Below are positions 1 to 8,622 of a DNA stretch of 64,000 bases, piece after piece. The translations under genes were made by a program, and so were the position numbers. Below the pieces are notes generated by a model, which did not search any database, was not told the origin of the DNA, and was given only the letters and a program-made list of their open reading frames with translations. Every line of letters starts with the position of its first letter. Positions within the stretch are counted from its first letter, which is position 1. The DNA comes from Nostoc sp. S4 (lineage in GTDB: Bacteria; Cyanobacteriota; Cyanobacteriia; Cyanobacteriales; Nostocaceae): assembly GCA_029379225.1 (NCBI GenBank), contig JAQYWR010000039.1:1-64000 (forward strand). The letters are read 5' to 3'.

Positions 1-63
1 GGCAGGGGGCAGGGGGCAGGGGGCAGGAGGCAGGGGGCAGGGGGCAGGGGGCAGGGGGCAGGA
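1..63. repeat. 7-bp tandem repeat (GGCAGGG)
   Basis: About nine copies of the heptamer GGCAGGG, some with A for the last G, run from the window edge. Heptamer arrays of this kind are the short tandemly repeated repetitive (STRR) sequences known from heterocystous cyanobacteria. The array may extend beyond the window. It is G-rich on this strand, and nothing suggests that it is coding. Confidence 0.85.
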
Positions 64-135
64 GGAAAGACGGTTTTAGCCTAGCTAATTTTTCTTCACA
101 TAGTTTGGTTTTATTGTACCGACTTACTTATTTTT

Positions 136-282
136 GTGATTGTAAAGGAAAACAAATCCTACAATCATTACTCACTATTGCGAACCACTGAAGATGCTTT
201 TGGGATCTACGAGTACCTAAAGCAAGCGGGCGACATAGCTAAAGGAGTTCAGCCGATGACGCCCCTGTTTAAAAAGAAATAG
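136..282 (+). pseudogene. C-terminal remnant of a phosphoesterase-like gene
   Basis: An open frame from about 136 to a TAG at 280-282 encodes roughly 48 residues. It contains SYNHYSLLRTTEDAFGIYEY, which resembles the conserved NHYSLLRTIEDxFG stretch near the C-terminus of AcpA/phospholipase-C-like phosphoesterases. The frame has a stop (TAG) at 82-84 and then a run of unrelated hydrophobic codons, so the body of the enzyme is missing. I read it as the tail of a decayed or truncated gene whose upstream part was lost, perhaps with the repeat array at 1-63. The family call rests on one motif recalled by eye. Confidence 0.4.
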
Positions 283-291
283 ATACGGGGC

Positions 292-453
292 ATGAGAATT
301 GAGGTTCTGAACTCCATTAATGAGTGTTTGAACTCCATTAATGAGGCTTTGAACTCCATTAATCAGCCTTTGAACTTCATTAATGAGTGTTTGAACTCCA
401 TTAACGAGCCTTTGAGAGAAATGAACGACTCTCTATATAGACTTGTCTGTTAA
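292..453 (+). repeat. 21-bp repeat array with open heptad frame, copy 1
   Basis: Five 21-bp units of the type TTGAACTCCATTAATGAGNNT form an open frame of 53 codons. It starts at ATG 292 with MRIEVL, continues with heptads of the type LNSINEP and ends in an LREMNDSLYRLVC-like tail. Leu and Ile fall at positions a and d of the heptad, so a short coiled coil is conceivable. A second copy with the same start and a similar tail lies on the minus strand at about 15095-15222. Whether it is translated is unknown; no clear ribosome binding site precedes ATG 292. It is called a repeat rather than a CDS for that reason. Confidence 0.7.
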
Positions 454-555
454 TCACTAGTCCTTAGTCCCTAATCCCCAATGCTCAATGCTGCCCTAAC
501 ACTCGTATGATCGAGATATCAGCAAAACATAACAACCAGATTTTTACCGTAAAAC

Positions 556-1416
556 ATGGGCAGTATTTGGGAAATCGATTTTTACTCTCGTCCGATTTTA
601 GACGCCAATCAAAAAAAAGTTTGGGAAGTCTTAGTCTGTGAAAGTCCGTTGGATACCAACACAAAAGCAGATTCTTTATTTCGTTATGCTCAATATTGCC
701 CCAGTACCCAGGTAAATTCGGGCTGGTTGCGGACTGCATTGCAGGAGGCTATTGACCAAGCTGGAAAAGCGCCAATTAAAATTCGCTTTTTCCGTCGCCA
801 AATGAATAATATGATTACCAAAGCTTGCCAAGATTTGGGGATTCCCGCCCAGCCTAGCCGCCGTACTTTGGTTCTCAACCAATGGTTAGAACAGCGGATG
901 CAGGAAGTGTATCCTCAAGAACCTGGATATCAAGGCGGAACTAATCCCTCAGTCCGGTTGGAGAAACCTTTGCCGCAACGTTTGCCAGATGCTTTAGAAG
1001 GACAGCAGTGGGTATTTGTGAGCTTAACAGCCGAGGATTTAGCAGAGATGCCAGAGTGGGAAATTGGCTTTGGTGAAGCTTTCCCGCTAGAGTTTGCCCA
1101 AGTATCACCTGAAACCCGTATTCCTGGTGTTTTGATTTTCTCATCTAGAGCGTTGCCTTTGGCAGGCTGGATGTCTGGTTTGGAGTTGGCTTTTTTGAAA
1201 GCTGACACTAGTGAAGAGGCGAAATTGCTTTTAGAGACTGGTGTTACTGAAAGCTGGATTGTGGCAAATATCAAAAAACCTCAAATCTTAGCAGAAGCCA
1301 AAGGTTTTGAACAAGCCAAGCAAAAAGCTAATGGAGTGCATTTTCTAGGCGTACAATCCGATCCTCAAGCCGAATCATTTGCAGGTTTTTGGCTGTTGCA
1401 AGAGGTCAATCTTTGA
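556..1416 (+). CDS. Tab2/Atab2-family RNA-binding protein
   Basis: 286 residues, the usual length of cyanobacterial Tab2 homologues. The N-terminus has the family signature WEIDFYSRP (about residues 5-13), and the C-terminus ends with SDPQAESFAGFWLLQE, also characteristic. In algae and plants Tab2/Atab2 is an AU-rich RNA-binding factor needed for translation of a photosystem I subunit mRNA; the bacterial role is not settled, so action in photosystem mRNA expression here is inference. No signal peptide or membrane segment is visible, so it should be cytosolic. It stands alone, with a non-coding stretch on each side. ATG 556 is used because the conserved block begins at once after it. Confidence 0.9.
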   Translation: MGSIWEIDFYSRPILDANQKKVWEVLVCESPLDTNTKADSLFRYAQYCPSTQVNSGWLRTALQEAIDQAGKAPIKIRFFRRQMNNMITKACQDLGIPAQPSRRTLVLNQWLEQRMQEVYPQEPGYQGGTNPSVRLEKPLPQRLPDALEGQQWVFVSLTAEDLAEMPEWEIGFGEAFPLEFAQVSPETRIPGVLIFSSRALPLAGWMSGLELAFLKADTSEEAKLLLETGVTESWIVANIKKPQILAEAKGFEQAKQKANGVHFLGVQSDPQAESFAGFWLLQEVNL

Positions 1417-1529
1417 AAATGGGGATTGGGACTGGGGAAGACAAGGGGAATAACCAACGATTAATGGCAAAGCACTAATAAATGAAAATTGCGATCGCCT
1501 AAGAAACGTTGAGACATGACAATCATTTG

Positions 1530-1620
1530 GGATAATTATCTGCGTCCATTAGTGTCGATCTGCGGTTGCAAATTGCAACTGCCAAGACGCGCTGATGATT
1601 TTTGGATAATTATCTGCGTC
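1530..1620 (+). repeat. Short direct repeat pair downstream of the Tab2-like gene
   Basis: The 17-mer GGATAATTATCTGCGTC occurs at 1530-1546 and again at 1604-1620. Similar but weaker flanks extend the likeness to about 35 bp (both copies are followed by a GT-rich stretch ending in TCGAT or TTGAT). The rest of the 1417-1666 interval shows no gene. Confidence 0.6.
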
Positions 1621-1666
1621 TGTTGACGTTGATAGGCTGTTCAAAATCCACAATTCACTAAGGCTC

Positions 1667-2980
1667 ATGGATTCTGAAAATTTGTCAAAAGATACACTAG
1701 CAGAAGAACTGCTGGAACTAGCGATCAAATCTGGAGCAGAAGCAGCTGAGGTGTATCAGTCGCGATCGCTTTCTCGTCCAGTATTTTTTGAGGCAAACCG
1801 ACTCAAGCAGCTAGAAACCAGCCAATCTGAAGGTATAGCACTGCGGCTTTGGCGAAATGGGTGTCCGGGACTGACGGTGGCTTACGGTTCTGTCCCAGCC
1901 TTAGCGATTGTGGAAAAAGCTTTAGCTTTGAGTGAACTTAATCAACCGGAACTAGTGGAATTAGGCTCTAATTTTCAGCCATTGTACCCGGACTTGGGAA
2001 AAAGTGTGCCGATAGAGGTTTTGGTAGACTGGGGCAAGGAAGCGATCGCCCTGATTCGCGATGCCTATCCTGAGGTTGTCTGCAATGGCGACTGGGAATG
2101 TGATATCGAAGCCACAAGACTGGTCAATACTAAAGGTTTAGATTGCCACTACACTGATACTACCCTTAGTTGCTACATATCGGCAGAATGGGTGCGCGGT
2201 GATGATTTTTTGAGTGTTTCCGATGGTCAAACCAAGCGGGGCGAACTCCACCCACAGAGATTAGCTAACCAAATTTTACAGAGGTTAATTTGGGCAAAAG
2301 AAAATGTTCCATCTCCCAACGGTCGTATCCCAATTTTGTTTACTTCTAAAGCCGCCGATATGCTTTGGGGTAGTGTGCAAGCAGCTTTGAATGGCAAGCG
2401 AGTTTTAGAAGCAGCTTCCCCCTGGGCAGAACGTCTGGGTAGCCCAGTCACAGCATCTAGCCTTACCCTCTACCAAGATCCCCAAGCCGGCCCTTACAGT
2501 TGCCCTTTTGATGATGAAGGCACTCCCACTCAATTTTTAGTATTTATCGAAAACGGAACTTTAAAGCATTTCTATGGCGATCGCACTACTAGAGGTCAAC
2601 TGAGTACTCACAGTACGGGAAATGGTTTTCGCCCTAGTTTAGGCAGCTATCCCACTCCTGGTTTATTTAATTTTCTCATCCAGCCAGGTTCGGCATCGCT
2701 ACAAGAGTTGATTCAACAACTGGATGATGGCTTAATTGTGGATCAAATGCTAGGTAATGGCGGCAGTATTTCTGGAGATTTTTCGATTAATGTTGATTTA
2801 GGTTACCGCGTGCAAAATGGTCATGTAACTGGGCGCGTTAAGGATACGATGGTTGCAGGTAATGTATACACAGCTCTCAAGCAACTAGTTAGACTGGGGA
2901 ACGATGCCGATTGGAATGGTTCTTGCTATACTCCATCGCTGATCGTAGAAGGACTATCCACTACGGGGAGAAACAATTAA
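1667..2980 (+). CDS. TldE/PmbA-like protein (TldD/PmbA family)
   Basis: 437 residues. The N-terminal half has the family layout (ELAIKSGAEAAEVYQSRS, then the GIALRLWRNGCPGLTVAYGS region), and the C-terminal half has SISGDFSINVDLGYRVQNGH (from about residue 370) followed by VAGNVYTAL, typical of the PmbA/TldE side. In E. coli, TldD carries the metal-binding HExxxH motif and forms a protease with TldE, which processes peptides such as microcin B17 and CcdA. No HExxxH motif is present here, so this looks like the non-catalytic TldE-type partner. No TldD gene is adjacent, so the partner must be elsewhere. It is probably cytosolic. Confidence 0.87.
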   Translation: MDSENLSKDTLAEELLELAIKSGAEAAEVYQSRSLSRPVFFEANRLKQLETSQSEGIALRLWRNGCPGLTVAYGSVPALAIVEKALALSELNQPELVELGSNFQPLYPDLGKSVPIEVLVDWGKEAIALIRDAYPEVVCNGDWECDIEATRLVNTKGLDCHYTDTTLSCYISAEWVRGDDFLSVSDGQTKRGELHPQRLANQILQRLIWAKENVPSPNGRIPILFTSKAADMLWGSVQAALNGKRVLEAASPWAERLGSPVTASSLTLYQDPQAGPYSCPFDDEGTPTQFLVFIENGTLKHFYGDRTTRGQLSTHSTGNGFRPSLGSYPTPGLFNFLIQPGSASLQELIQQLDDGLIVDQMLGNGGSISGDFSINVDLGYRVQNGHVTGRVKDTMVAGNVYTALKQLVRLGNDADWNGSCYTPSLIVEGLSTTGRNN

Positions 2981-3110
2981 AAATTCTGGCGTTGCTCAAT
3001 TAAGGGATGATTCTTGTAGTGTGGGCCCAAAATACAAGGGACAGGCTTTTTGGACTATCCCACAAAACGATCAAAATCATCCCATTAATCAGCAACACCA
3101 AAATTCTCAA
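2981..3110. mobile_element. MITE-like element with terminal inverted repeats
   Basis: Immediately after the TldE-like stop codon, a left arm starting near AAATTCTGGCGTTGCTCAAT is mirrored by a right arm at about 3061-3110 whose reverse complement begins GAGAATTTTGGTGTTGCTGA. The arms match imperfectly over about 45 bp, and both include GGGATGATT. The interior is about 30 bp and non-coding. This is the layout of a miniature inverted-repeat element or a folded interspersed repeat. Boundaries are approximate, and no target duplication could be assigned. Confidence 0.55.
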
Positions 3111-3208
3111 TTTATAGCAAGTAACAGGTTTTGCAAGTAGTAAATGTTGTGTTTGATTCATTGAAAGTTTAATCAATCATTTTTGAATAAGAGAATAAAT
3201 TTGACATC

Positions 3209-5878
3209 ATGTCGTATTTACCTACCTTTCAGCGCTTTCGGCAACTACTACACTTGCAGCGCTTTCGGCAAGTCTTACAACCACGGCGTCGTTTAGCAAT
3301 CTTTGAAGCTTGTCTGATTGGTTTGGTTTCGGGTCTGGCAGCAGTCTTACTTAAATCGGGGGTGGGATTGCTAGGTGCTTGGCGAGTGCAGACATCGCTG
3401 CTATTACCAGCTTGGTTCGTGTTACCAGGTATCGGACTGGCTTTTGGATTCCTAGCAGGATGGCTGGTTGAGCGCGTAGCACCAGAAACTTCCGGTAGCG
3501 GTATTCCTCAGGTTAAAGCAGTGCTAGCCCGGATACCAATTGCTCTGGATTTGCGGGTTGCTCTGGTCAAGTTAGTCGGTGGTATTCTGGCACTGGGTTC
3601 TGGGCTAGCTTTAGGGCGGGAAGGACCAACAGTTCAGGTGAGCGCAGCTTTAGCATCTCAACTGAGTCAGTGGTTTCCTACTTCACCAGACCACCGACGC
3701 CAGTTGATTGCTGCTGGTGCAGGAGCAGGGTTAGCGGCTGCCTTCAATGCGCCGATTGCAGGTGTGTTGTTTGTAGTAGAAGAACTGTTACAGGATTTCT
3801 CAGAATTTACCCTGGGCACTGCAATTTTGGCTTCTTTTATCGGTGCCGTTGTCTCGCGGGTATTGGGTGGTCGCAGCCTAGACCTGAATCTGACATTAAC
3901 TGCTCCCAACACAGATTTTTTTGTTCAAGATATCCCCTTCTATTTGTTGTTGGGAATTGTGGCTGGGTTGATGGGGGCGCTATTTAATCGCGGGATTATT
4001 ACCAGCTTAACTATTTACCGACGTTCTCTACGTTTTGGATTACCTGCTCGTGTAGCACTAGCTGGGTTGGTGTCTGGGGTGATTGTGGCATTACTACCGT
4101 TAGCGTTTCGGGATAACACAGGGTTAAGGGAAATTCTAATTACAGGTGAGGCTAGCTGGTCGGTAGCGGCGATCGCCTTTTTCTCCCAGTTTATCCTTAC
4201 CCTCGTAGCCTATGGCTCTGGTGTGCCAGGAGGATTATTTGCTCCTGCTTTGACTCTTGGGGCTGCCCTTGGCTACTTAGTGGGTATGGCAGAACACAGT
4301 CTATTCGTTCCTTTTGGAATCGCCAGTGGATTACCAATTACTTATGCATTGGCAGGAATGGGCGCATTTTTTACTGCGGTTGCCAGAGTGCCAATCACGG
4401 GGATAGTAATTGTGTTTGAAATGACTACAGATTTTAACTTAGTACTGCCCTTAATGATTGGCTCTGTAACGTCGTATCTAGTAGCCGACAAGTTAGTGCC
4501 AGGATCGCTATACGACAAACTTTTAGAGTGGAATGGGATAATTATCGAAAAAGCTGCACCTGCGGGGGGGATCATGACAAATTTGACAGCCAAAGATGTC
4601 ATGCAGCAACAAGTAGAAACTCTGGATACACAGATGCCTTTAGATGAAGTGATGCAGGCATTTGCCCGTTCCCACCATCGGGGCTTTCCAGTAGTAGAGG
4701 ATAGCAAGCTTGTAGGAATTGTAACGCAATCAGATTTACTAAATATCCGCGAGCGCAACTTACCAAACGATACTGCCTTAGGGGAAGTTATGACTGCGGC
4801 TCCGGTAACAGTTACACCAATCCACACCCTAAGCAATGTACTGTATTTACTTGACCGCTATCAAATCAGTCGCTTACCAGTGGTGAATGGACGAAAACTA
4901 ATTGGGATTATTACCCGTGCAGATATTATTCGCGCGGAAGCAGACCATCTTAATGGTGATGACAGGACTTTGAAACTGCGACCAGAACCTTCGTATGTAG
5001 TTTATCAAACGCGATCGCCCAGCATTGGTAGAGGTAGATTATTAGTCCCAGTAGCTAACCCAGAAACGGCAGCGATTTTATTACAAATGGCAGCAGCTAT
5101 CGCCCGCGATCGCCATTATGAAATAGAGTGCATCCAAGTCATACTAGTGCCACGCCACAGTTCCCCATCTGAAACACAAGTCAGGACAGCAAAAAGTCGC
5201 CGCCTGCTCAGACACGCAGAAGTCTTAGCAAAAAAATGGCAAATTCCCCTGCATACACAAATCCGAGTTACCCACGATGTCGCCCAGGCAATTTTAGAGA
5301 CAATCAACGAACAACATATCGACCTTATTTTAATGGGATGGAAAGGTAACACATCTACCCCAGGTCGGATTTTTGGCACTGCCGTAGACACTGTAATTCG
5401 CCAAGCCACTTGCGAAGTAGTTTTAGTTAAGTTAGGCAAAACTACCGACTCTCCATTACCTACAGCCCACTTCAACAGTTGGTTAGTCCCGATGGCTGGC
5501 GGTCCCAATTCACAAGTAGCGATTAAATTGCTTCCAGCTTTACTCACCTTGGGGAATCAACCACAAATTCGCTTGACACAAGTGTTCAAGCCATCTGAAT
5601 CGCAGCCAAACATGACAGTTTTAGAAAATGGTATGCGTCAGTTAATGCGTCGCTATAAATTATCTAAGACTATTCTTGCTGTCCCAATACAAGACGATTC
5701 AGTTGCCCAAGGTGTGATTAAGTTAGTCAAAACCGAAGGTTACGATGTTGTAGTTTTGGGAGCTTCACGTGAGGGATTGTTGCAGCACGCGATTCAAGGT
5801 AATATTCCAGAAGCGATCGCCTCTGGTGTAGAGAGTACAGTAATTCTGGTTAGGAGTGCGATTAATAATAAAGTCTAA
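3209..5878 (+). CDS. ClC-type chloride transporter with CBS pair and C-terminal USP-like domains
   Basis: 889 residues. Residues about 25-430 form the ClC membrane core: GSGIPQ (about 96), GREGPTVQ (about 137, carrying the gating Glu), AAFNAPIAGVLFVVEE (about 177, carrying the internal proton Glu) and GSGVPGGLFAP (about 335). Having both glutamates suggests an H+/Cl- antiporter rather than a channel (family knowledge). Two CBS domains follow (about 457-515 and 525-585), which usually bind adenine nucleotides and regulate the transporter. Two universal-stress-protein-like domains come last (about 608-750 and 758-885), the first with a GRIFGTAVDTVI stretch. The gene stands alone, between a MITE-like element and a convergent glycosyltransferase gene. 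Substrate selectivity for chloride is by family only. Confidence 0.93.
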   Translation: MSYLPTFQRFRQLLHLQRFRQVLQPRRRLAIFEACLIGLVSGLAAVLLKSGVGLLGAWRVQTSLLLPAWFVLPGIGLAFGFLAGWLVERVAPETSGSGIPQVKAVLARIPIALDLRVALVKLVGGILALGSGLALGREGPTVQVSAALASQLSQWFPTSPDHRRQLIAAGAGAGLAAAFNAPIAGVLFVVEELLQDFSEFTLGTAILASFIGAVVSRVLGGRSLDLNLTLTAPNTDFFVQDIPFYLLLGIVAGLMGALFNRGIITSLTIYRRSLRFGLPARVALAGLVSGVIVALLPLAFRDNTGLREILITGEASWSVAAIAFFSQFILTLVAYGSGVPGGLFAPALTLGAALGYLVGMAEHSLFVPFGIASGLPITYALAGMGAFFTAVARVPITGIVIVFEMTTDFNLVLPLMIGSVTSYLVADKLVPGSLYDKLLEWNGIIIEKAAPAGGIMTNLTAKDVMQQQVETLDTQMPLDEVMQAFARSHHRGFPVVEDSKLVGIVTQSDLLNIRERNLPNDTALGEVMTAAPVTVTPIHTLSNVLYLLDRYQISRLPVVNGRKLIGIITRADIIRAEADHLNGDDRTLKLRPEPSYVVYQTRSPSIGRGRLLVPVANPETAAILLQMAAAIARDRHYEIECIQVILVPRHSSPSETQVRTAKSRRLLRHAEVLAKKWQIPLHTQIRVTHDVAQAILETINEQHIDLILMGWKGNTSTPGRIFGTAVDTVIRQATCEVVLVKLGKTTDSPLPTAHFNSWLVPMAGGPNSQVAIKLLPALLTLGNQPQIRLTQVFKPSESQPNMTVLENGMRQLMRRYKLSKTILAVPIQDDSVAQGVIKLVKTEGYDVVVLGASREGLLQHAIQGNIPEAIASGVESTVILVRSAINNKV

Positions 5879-5961
5879 GCGACTGACAAATAAAAAATAT
5901 CCTACTGCTCACAGTCAACAGTCACCAACATCAAACGGGGTAATTTATTTCTTGGAGTTCC

Positions 5962-7137
5962 CTAATAGCTACTAAATAACTTAGCTAAATTGGCGCGAAA
6001 TTGACTAAATTCATAAGCTTCAATGGTTTTTTGTTGCAAGTATTCTGGTTGATAAATCACCGGGTTAGAGCAATCACCTTGGAGAATTTGAATGAGATTA
6101 TCGGCAATTTCTTCGACGTTATCGGGGTCAACTAAACATCCCAATTTGCCGTCAGCCAATGGATCTATAGAACCATCTTGATTGCCGGCCAATACAGGTT
6201 TACCACAAGCTAAGGCTTCTAAATAAACAATACCAAATCCTTCTCCTTTACTGGGCATAGCAAAAACATCACAGAGATTGTAATGAGCGCACAATTCTTC
6301 ATCTGGTACAAATCCGGCAATAGTAATACAATCTTGGAGGTTTAAGCTATTAACTAAAGTTTGAATTCGAGGTAAATCATCCCCCTTACCTACTAAAAGA
6401 AAGTGAACATTTGGGATTTGCGATCGCACTTTAACTAAAGCATGAATAATTTGGTCATAACCCTTATATTTTGCCATGCGTCCCAGCCGCGTTACTGTGA
6501 GAATTACAGGCTGTTCATCTTTTAAGTTATATCGTTTGAGTAAGTGGGTAGGTTTAGGTTTTATTTCAAATTGATTGGCATCAAAAGTATTAGGTAAAAG
6601 CACTATCTTATCAGCATCAATCTCAATTTCTTTAAGCAAGCGCTGACGAGTGTAATTGCTAACACTAATCACTTTATCCGCTTTTTGTAATGCTAATTTA
6701 GTCATCTTATTATCAATATCCCAAACTTCTAAACCATGAGCAACTACCCAGTAAGGAATTCCAGCAATCAGTTTCAGAAGATAACAAGCAGTGGCATAGT
6801 TAACATGAGTTGATATAACTATAGTCGGACGATGAAAAATAGCTAAAATAATTATTTTTATGGCAAACAATATAGTTTGTAAAAATCTTGGTAAATCTCC
6901 AAAATAATGAAATTTTGTTGAACTTAAATACTGCAAATTTGACCGCTGTTTTAAATTTCTTTTGTCATATTTGAGAAACACATCATAATTAGCTTCCGGA
7001 TATAAATCTTGCAATGCTTTGAGCAAAAATATTGAGTAAACTTGAATACCTCCCTTGAAACCAAACATATTGGGAAATATCAAGTTAAAATGGCATTGAT
7101 TTGGGGTATTTGTTTTTAACATTGTAAATAATTTCAC
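5962..7137 (-). CDS. GT4-family glycosyltransferase
   Basis: 391 residues with a GT-B fold. The N-terminal acceptor side carries GGIQVYSIFLLKAL, and the C-terminal donor side has ILTVTRLG, HFLLVGKGDD and the E-x7-E signature GEGFGIVYLEALACGKPV (about residues 296-313). It should transfer a sugar from a nucleotide-sugar to a cell-surface glycan precursor at the cytosolic membrane face; donor and acceptor cannot be read. Its ATG overlaps the stop of the O-antigen ligase-like gene by four bases, so the two are one transcription unit. The DNA is AT-richer than the flanking genes, especially in the first third. Confidence 0.88.
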   Translation of the reverse strand: MKLFTMLKTNTPNQCHFNLIFPNMFGFKGGIQVYSIFLLKALQDLYPEANYDVFLKYDKRNLKQRSNLQYLSSTKFHYFGDLPRFLQTILFAIKIIILAIFHRPTIVISTHVNYATACYLLKLIAGIPYWVVAHGLEVWDIDNKMTKLALQKADKVISVSNYTRQRLLKEIEIDADKIVLLPNTFDANQFEIKPKPTHLLKRYNLKDEQPVILTVTRLGRMAKYKGYDQIIHALVKVRSQIPNVHFLLVGKGDDLPRIQTLVNSLNLQDCITIAGFVPDEELCAHYNLCDVFAMPSKGEGFGIVYLEALACGKPVLAGNQDGSIDPLADGKLGCLVDPDNVEEIADNLIQILQGDCSNPVIYQPEYLQQKTIEAYEFSQFRANLAKLFSSY

Positions 7138-8354
7138 TTGCTTGATTGTATAATAAAATCTTTTCGAGAATTAATAGCTGCTGCCAGAAAGTAAAACTCA
7201 ATAGTTGTAAAAGTATAATCTTCAATAAAAAAATCTGGAATTTGAGACGTTAAAAACATGATAATTGGAATAATCGTTAAGGGATTACTATATTTAACTT
7301 TTGATGCTATTTTTAATAAAAAACTAATAAAAATAAATAGTCCAGTAACTCCTTGTTCTACTAAGACATTTAAAAATATATCATGTGCATGAAAACCTTT
7401 AGCTCCAAAAACTTTCAATCCTATATGTTCTGCAAATACTCCTATACCTATACCAGTAAGCGGTCTTTTAATCGTTTCAATAATAGCTGCTTGCCAAAGA
7501 ACAAACCTTGATAACGCTGTTCCTACAGGACTAGGAAGCACTATTTGACTCGGATTTGCTAAAAACAAATTAATTAATGGAAATATTTTACTATCTCCTA
7601 AGCCAATTCTGTATGTAGATACTGGTATACTTATAATACATAAAAACCATAAACTTAGGATGGCAATCATTTCTTTAAAATTAATAGTTTTATATATCAA
7701 TAAAAGAATTATACCAAAAATAAAAATTAGCCAAGCATTTCTGCTAGCAGAAAACGCTAAAGAAATTAAAAACATAAATTCACTTATATATAATTCAATT
7801 TGAGAAATCTTCTTTTGTTTTTCTAAAATCAAGCTTAAACATAAGCCAATACTCATTATTGCCCCAAACTGATTAGGATTTTGCATGATTGAACCAATCT
7901 GAGGATAAAAGCTAGGAAATTTCAATAATTCAAAAATCCAGTGATTGGGAAGCAAAGCTTCTAAAAAACCAAAGCCTGCAATTATTTGTAATAAGTACAA
8001 TACGCAACGATAATAAAACGTCAAAGAGGATGTTTTGAGTTTTCTAAAAGTTAATACTAGAAAAGCAAAAAATAATACAAAGTATGTTGAATATTTAATA
8101 CTATAAATAATAGCAGTATGAGAAAATTCACTGAACAAAGCGGATATCCACATCCATAAATATAATATAGTCAAAAATATCAAAATAATTTTATTGTTTT
8201 TAATAGTTTCTTTTGTATCTTTTAAAGAAAAACTAATTATTCCAAAACTGAAGGCAGAAAGTAATAAATAATGAATCCCAATATTGAGTCCAGGAAATTT
8301 AATTCGCCCTAAAAGTGAAGAAAATAGTATGAACAAGAAAAATATGTTAATCAT
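7134..8354 (-). CDS. O-antigen ligase/polymerase family membrane protein (Wzy_C-like)
   Basis: 406 residues with about ten hydrophobic segments. A large periplasmic loop precedes the C-terminal helices and has GFHAHDIFLNVLVEQGVTGL (about residues 318-337), the His and Glu-Gly block typical of Wzy/WaaL proteins. The protein would join or polymerise lipid-linked glycans on the periplasmic side of the membrane. It is translationally coupled to the downstream glycosyltransferase. The gene is strikingly AT-rich, with long A/T runs and AT-ending codons, unlike the kinase gene next door, which suggests acquisition by transfer. Ligase and polymerase cannot be told apart from sequence alone. Confidence 0.85.
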   Translation of the reverse strand: MINIFFLFILFSSLLGRIKFPGLNIGIHYLLLSAFSFGIISFSLKDTKETIKNNKIILIFLTILYLWMWISALFSEFSHTAIIYSIKYSTYFVLFFAFLVLTFRKLKTSSLTFYYRCVLYLLQIIAGFGFLEALLPNHWIFELLKFPSFYPQIGSIMQNPNQFGAIMSIGLCLSLILEKQKKISQIELYISEFMFLISLAFSASRNAWLIFIFGIILLLIYKTINFKEMIAILSLWFLCIISIPVSTYRIGLGDSKIFPLINLFLANPSQIVLPSPVGTALSRFVLWQAAIIETIKRPLTGIGIGVFAEHIGLKVFGAKGFHAHDIFLNVLVEQGVTGLFIFISFLLKIASKVKYSNPLTIIPIIMFLTSQIPDFFIEDYTFTTIEFYFLAAAINSRKDFIIQSSK

Positions 8355-8622
8355 AAATTTTGATTTTCAATAATTTTTGACAATATAAAACCTGGATTAA
8401 AACCTAGATTTACAGGTTTCAATAAAGATATTGCTATTTTTTCAACTGATAGCAGCAGCTGGGTAGATTAGCACATAAACTGAGGAAAAAATCCTCACAC
8501 CAAATAACTTTTAAACCTATTACTTATTGCCTGCTAGCAAATTTTTAATTCTGTCGAGGATATTCTCACAATACTCTCCGTTACCGATATCAATCTGGTA
8601 ATTAATTGACTCTCAGCACTTT

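Noticed and set aside
1..63. CRISPR array
   Set aside because: The repeat unit is 7 bp with no spacers; likewise the 21-bp arrays have no unique spacers and no cas genes are present.
49..250. Complete phosphoesterase gene at the window edge
   Set aside because: A stop at 82-84 closes the frame and the sequence before the motif is not conserved; only a tail remnant can be supported.
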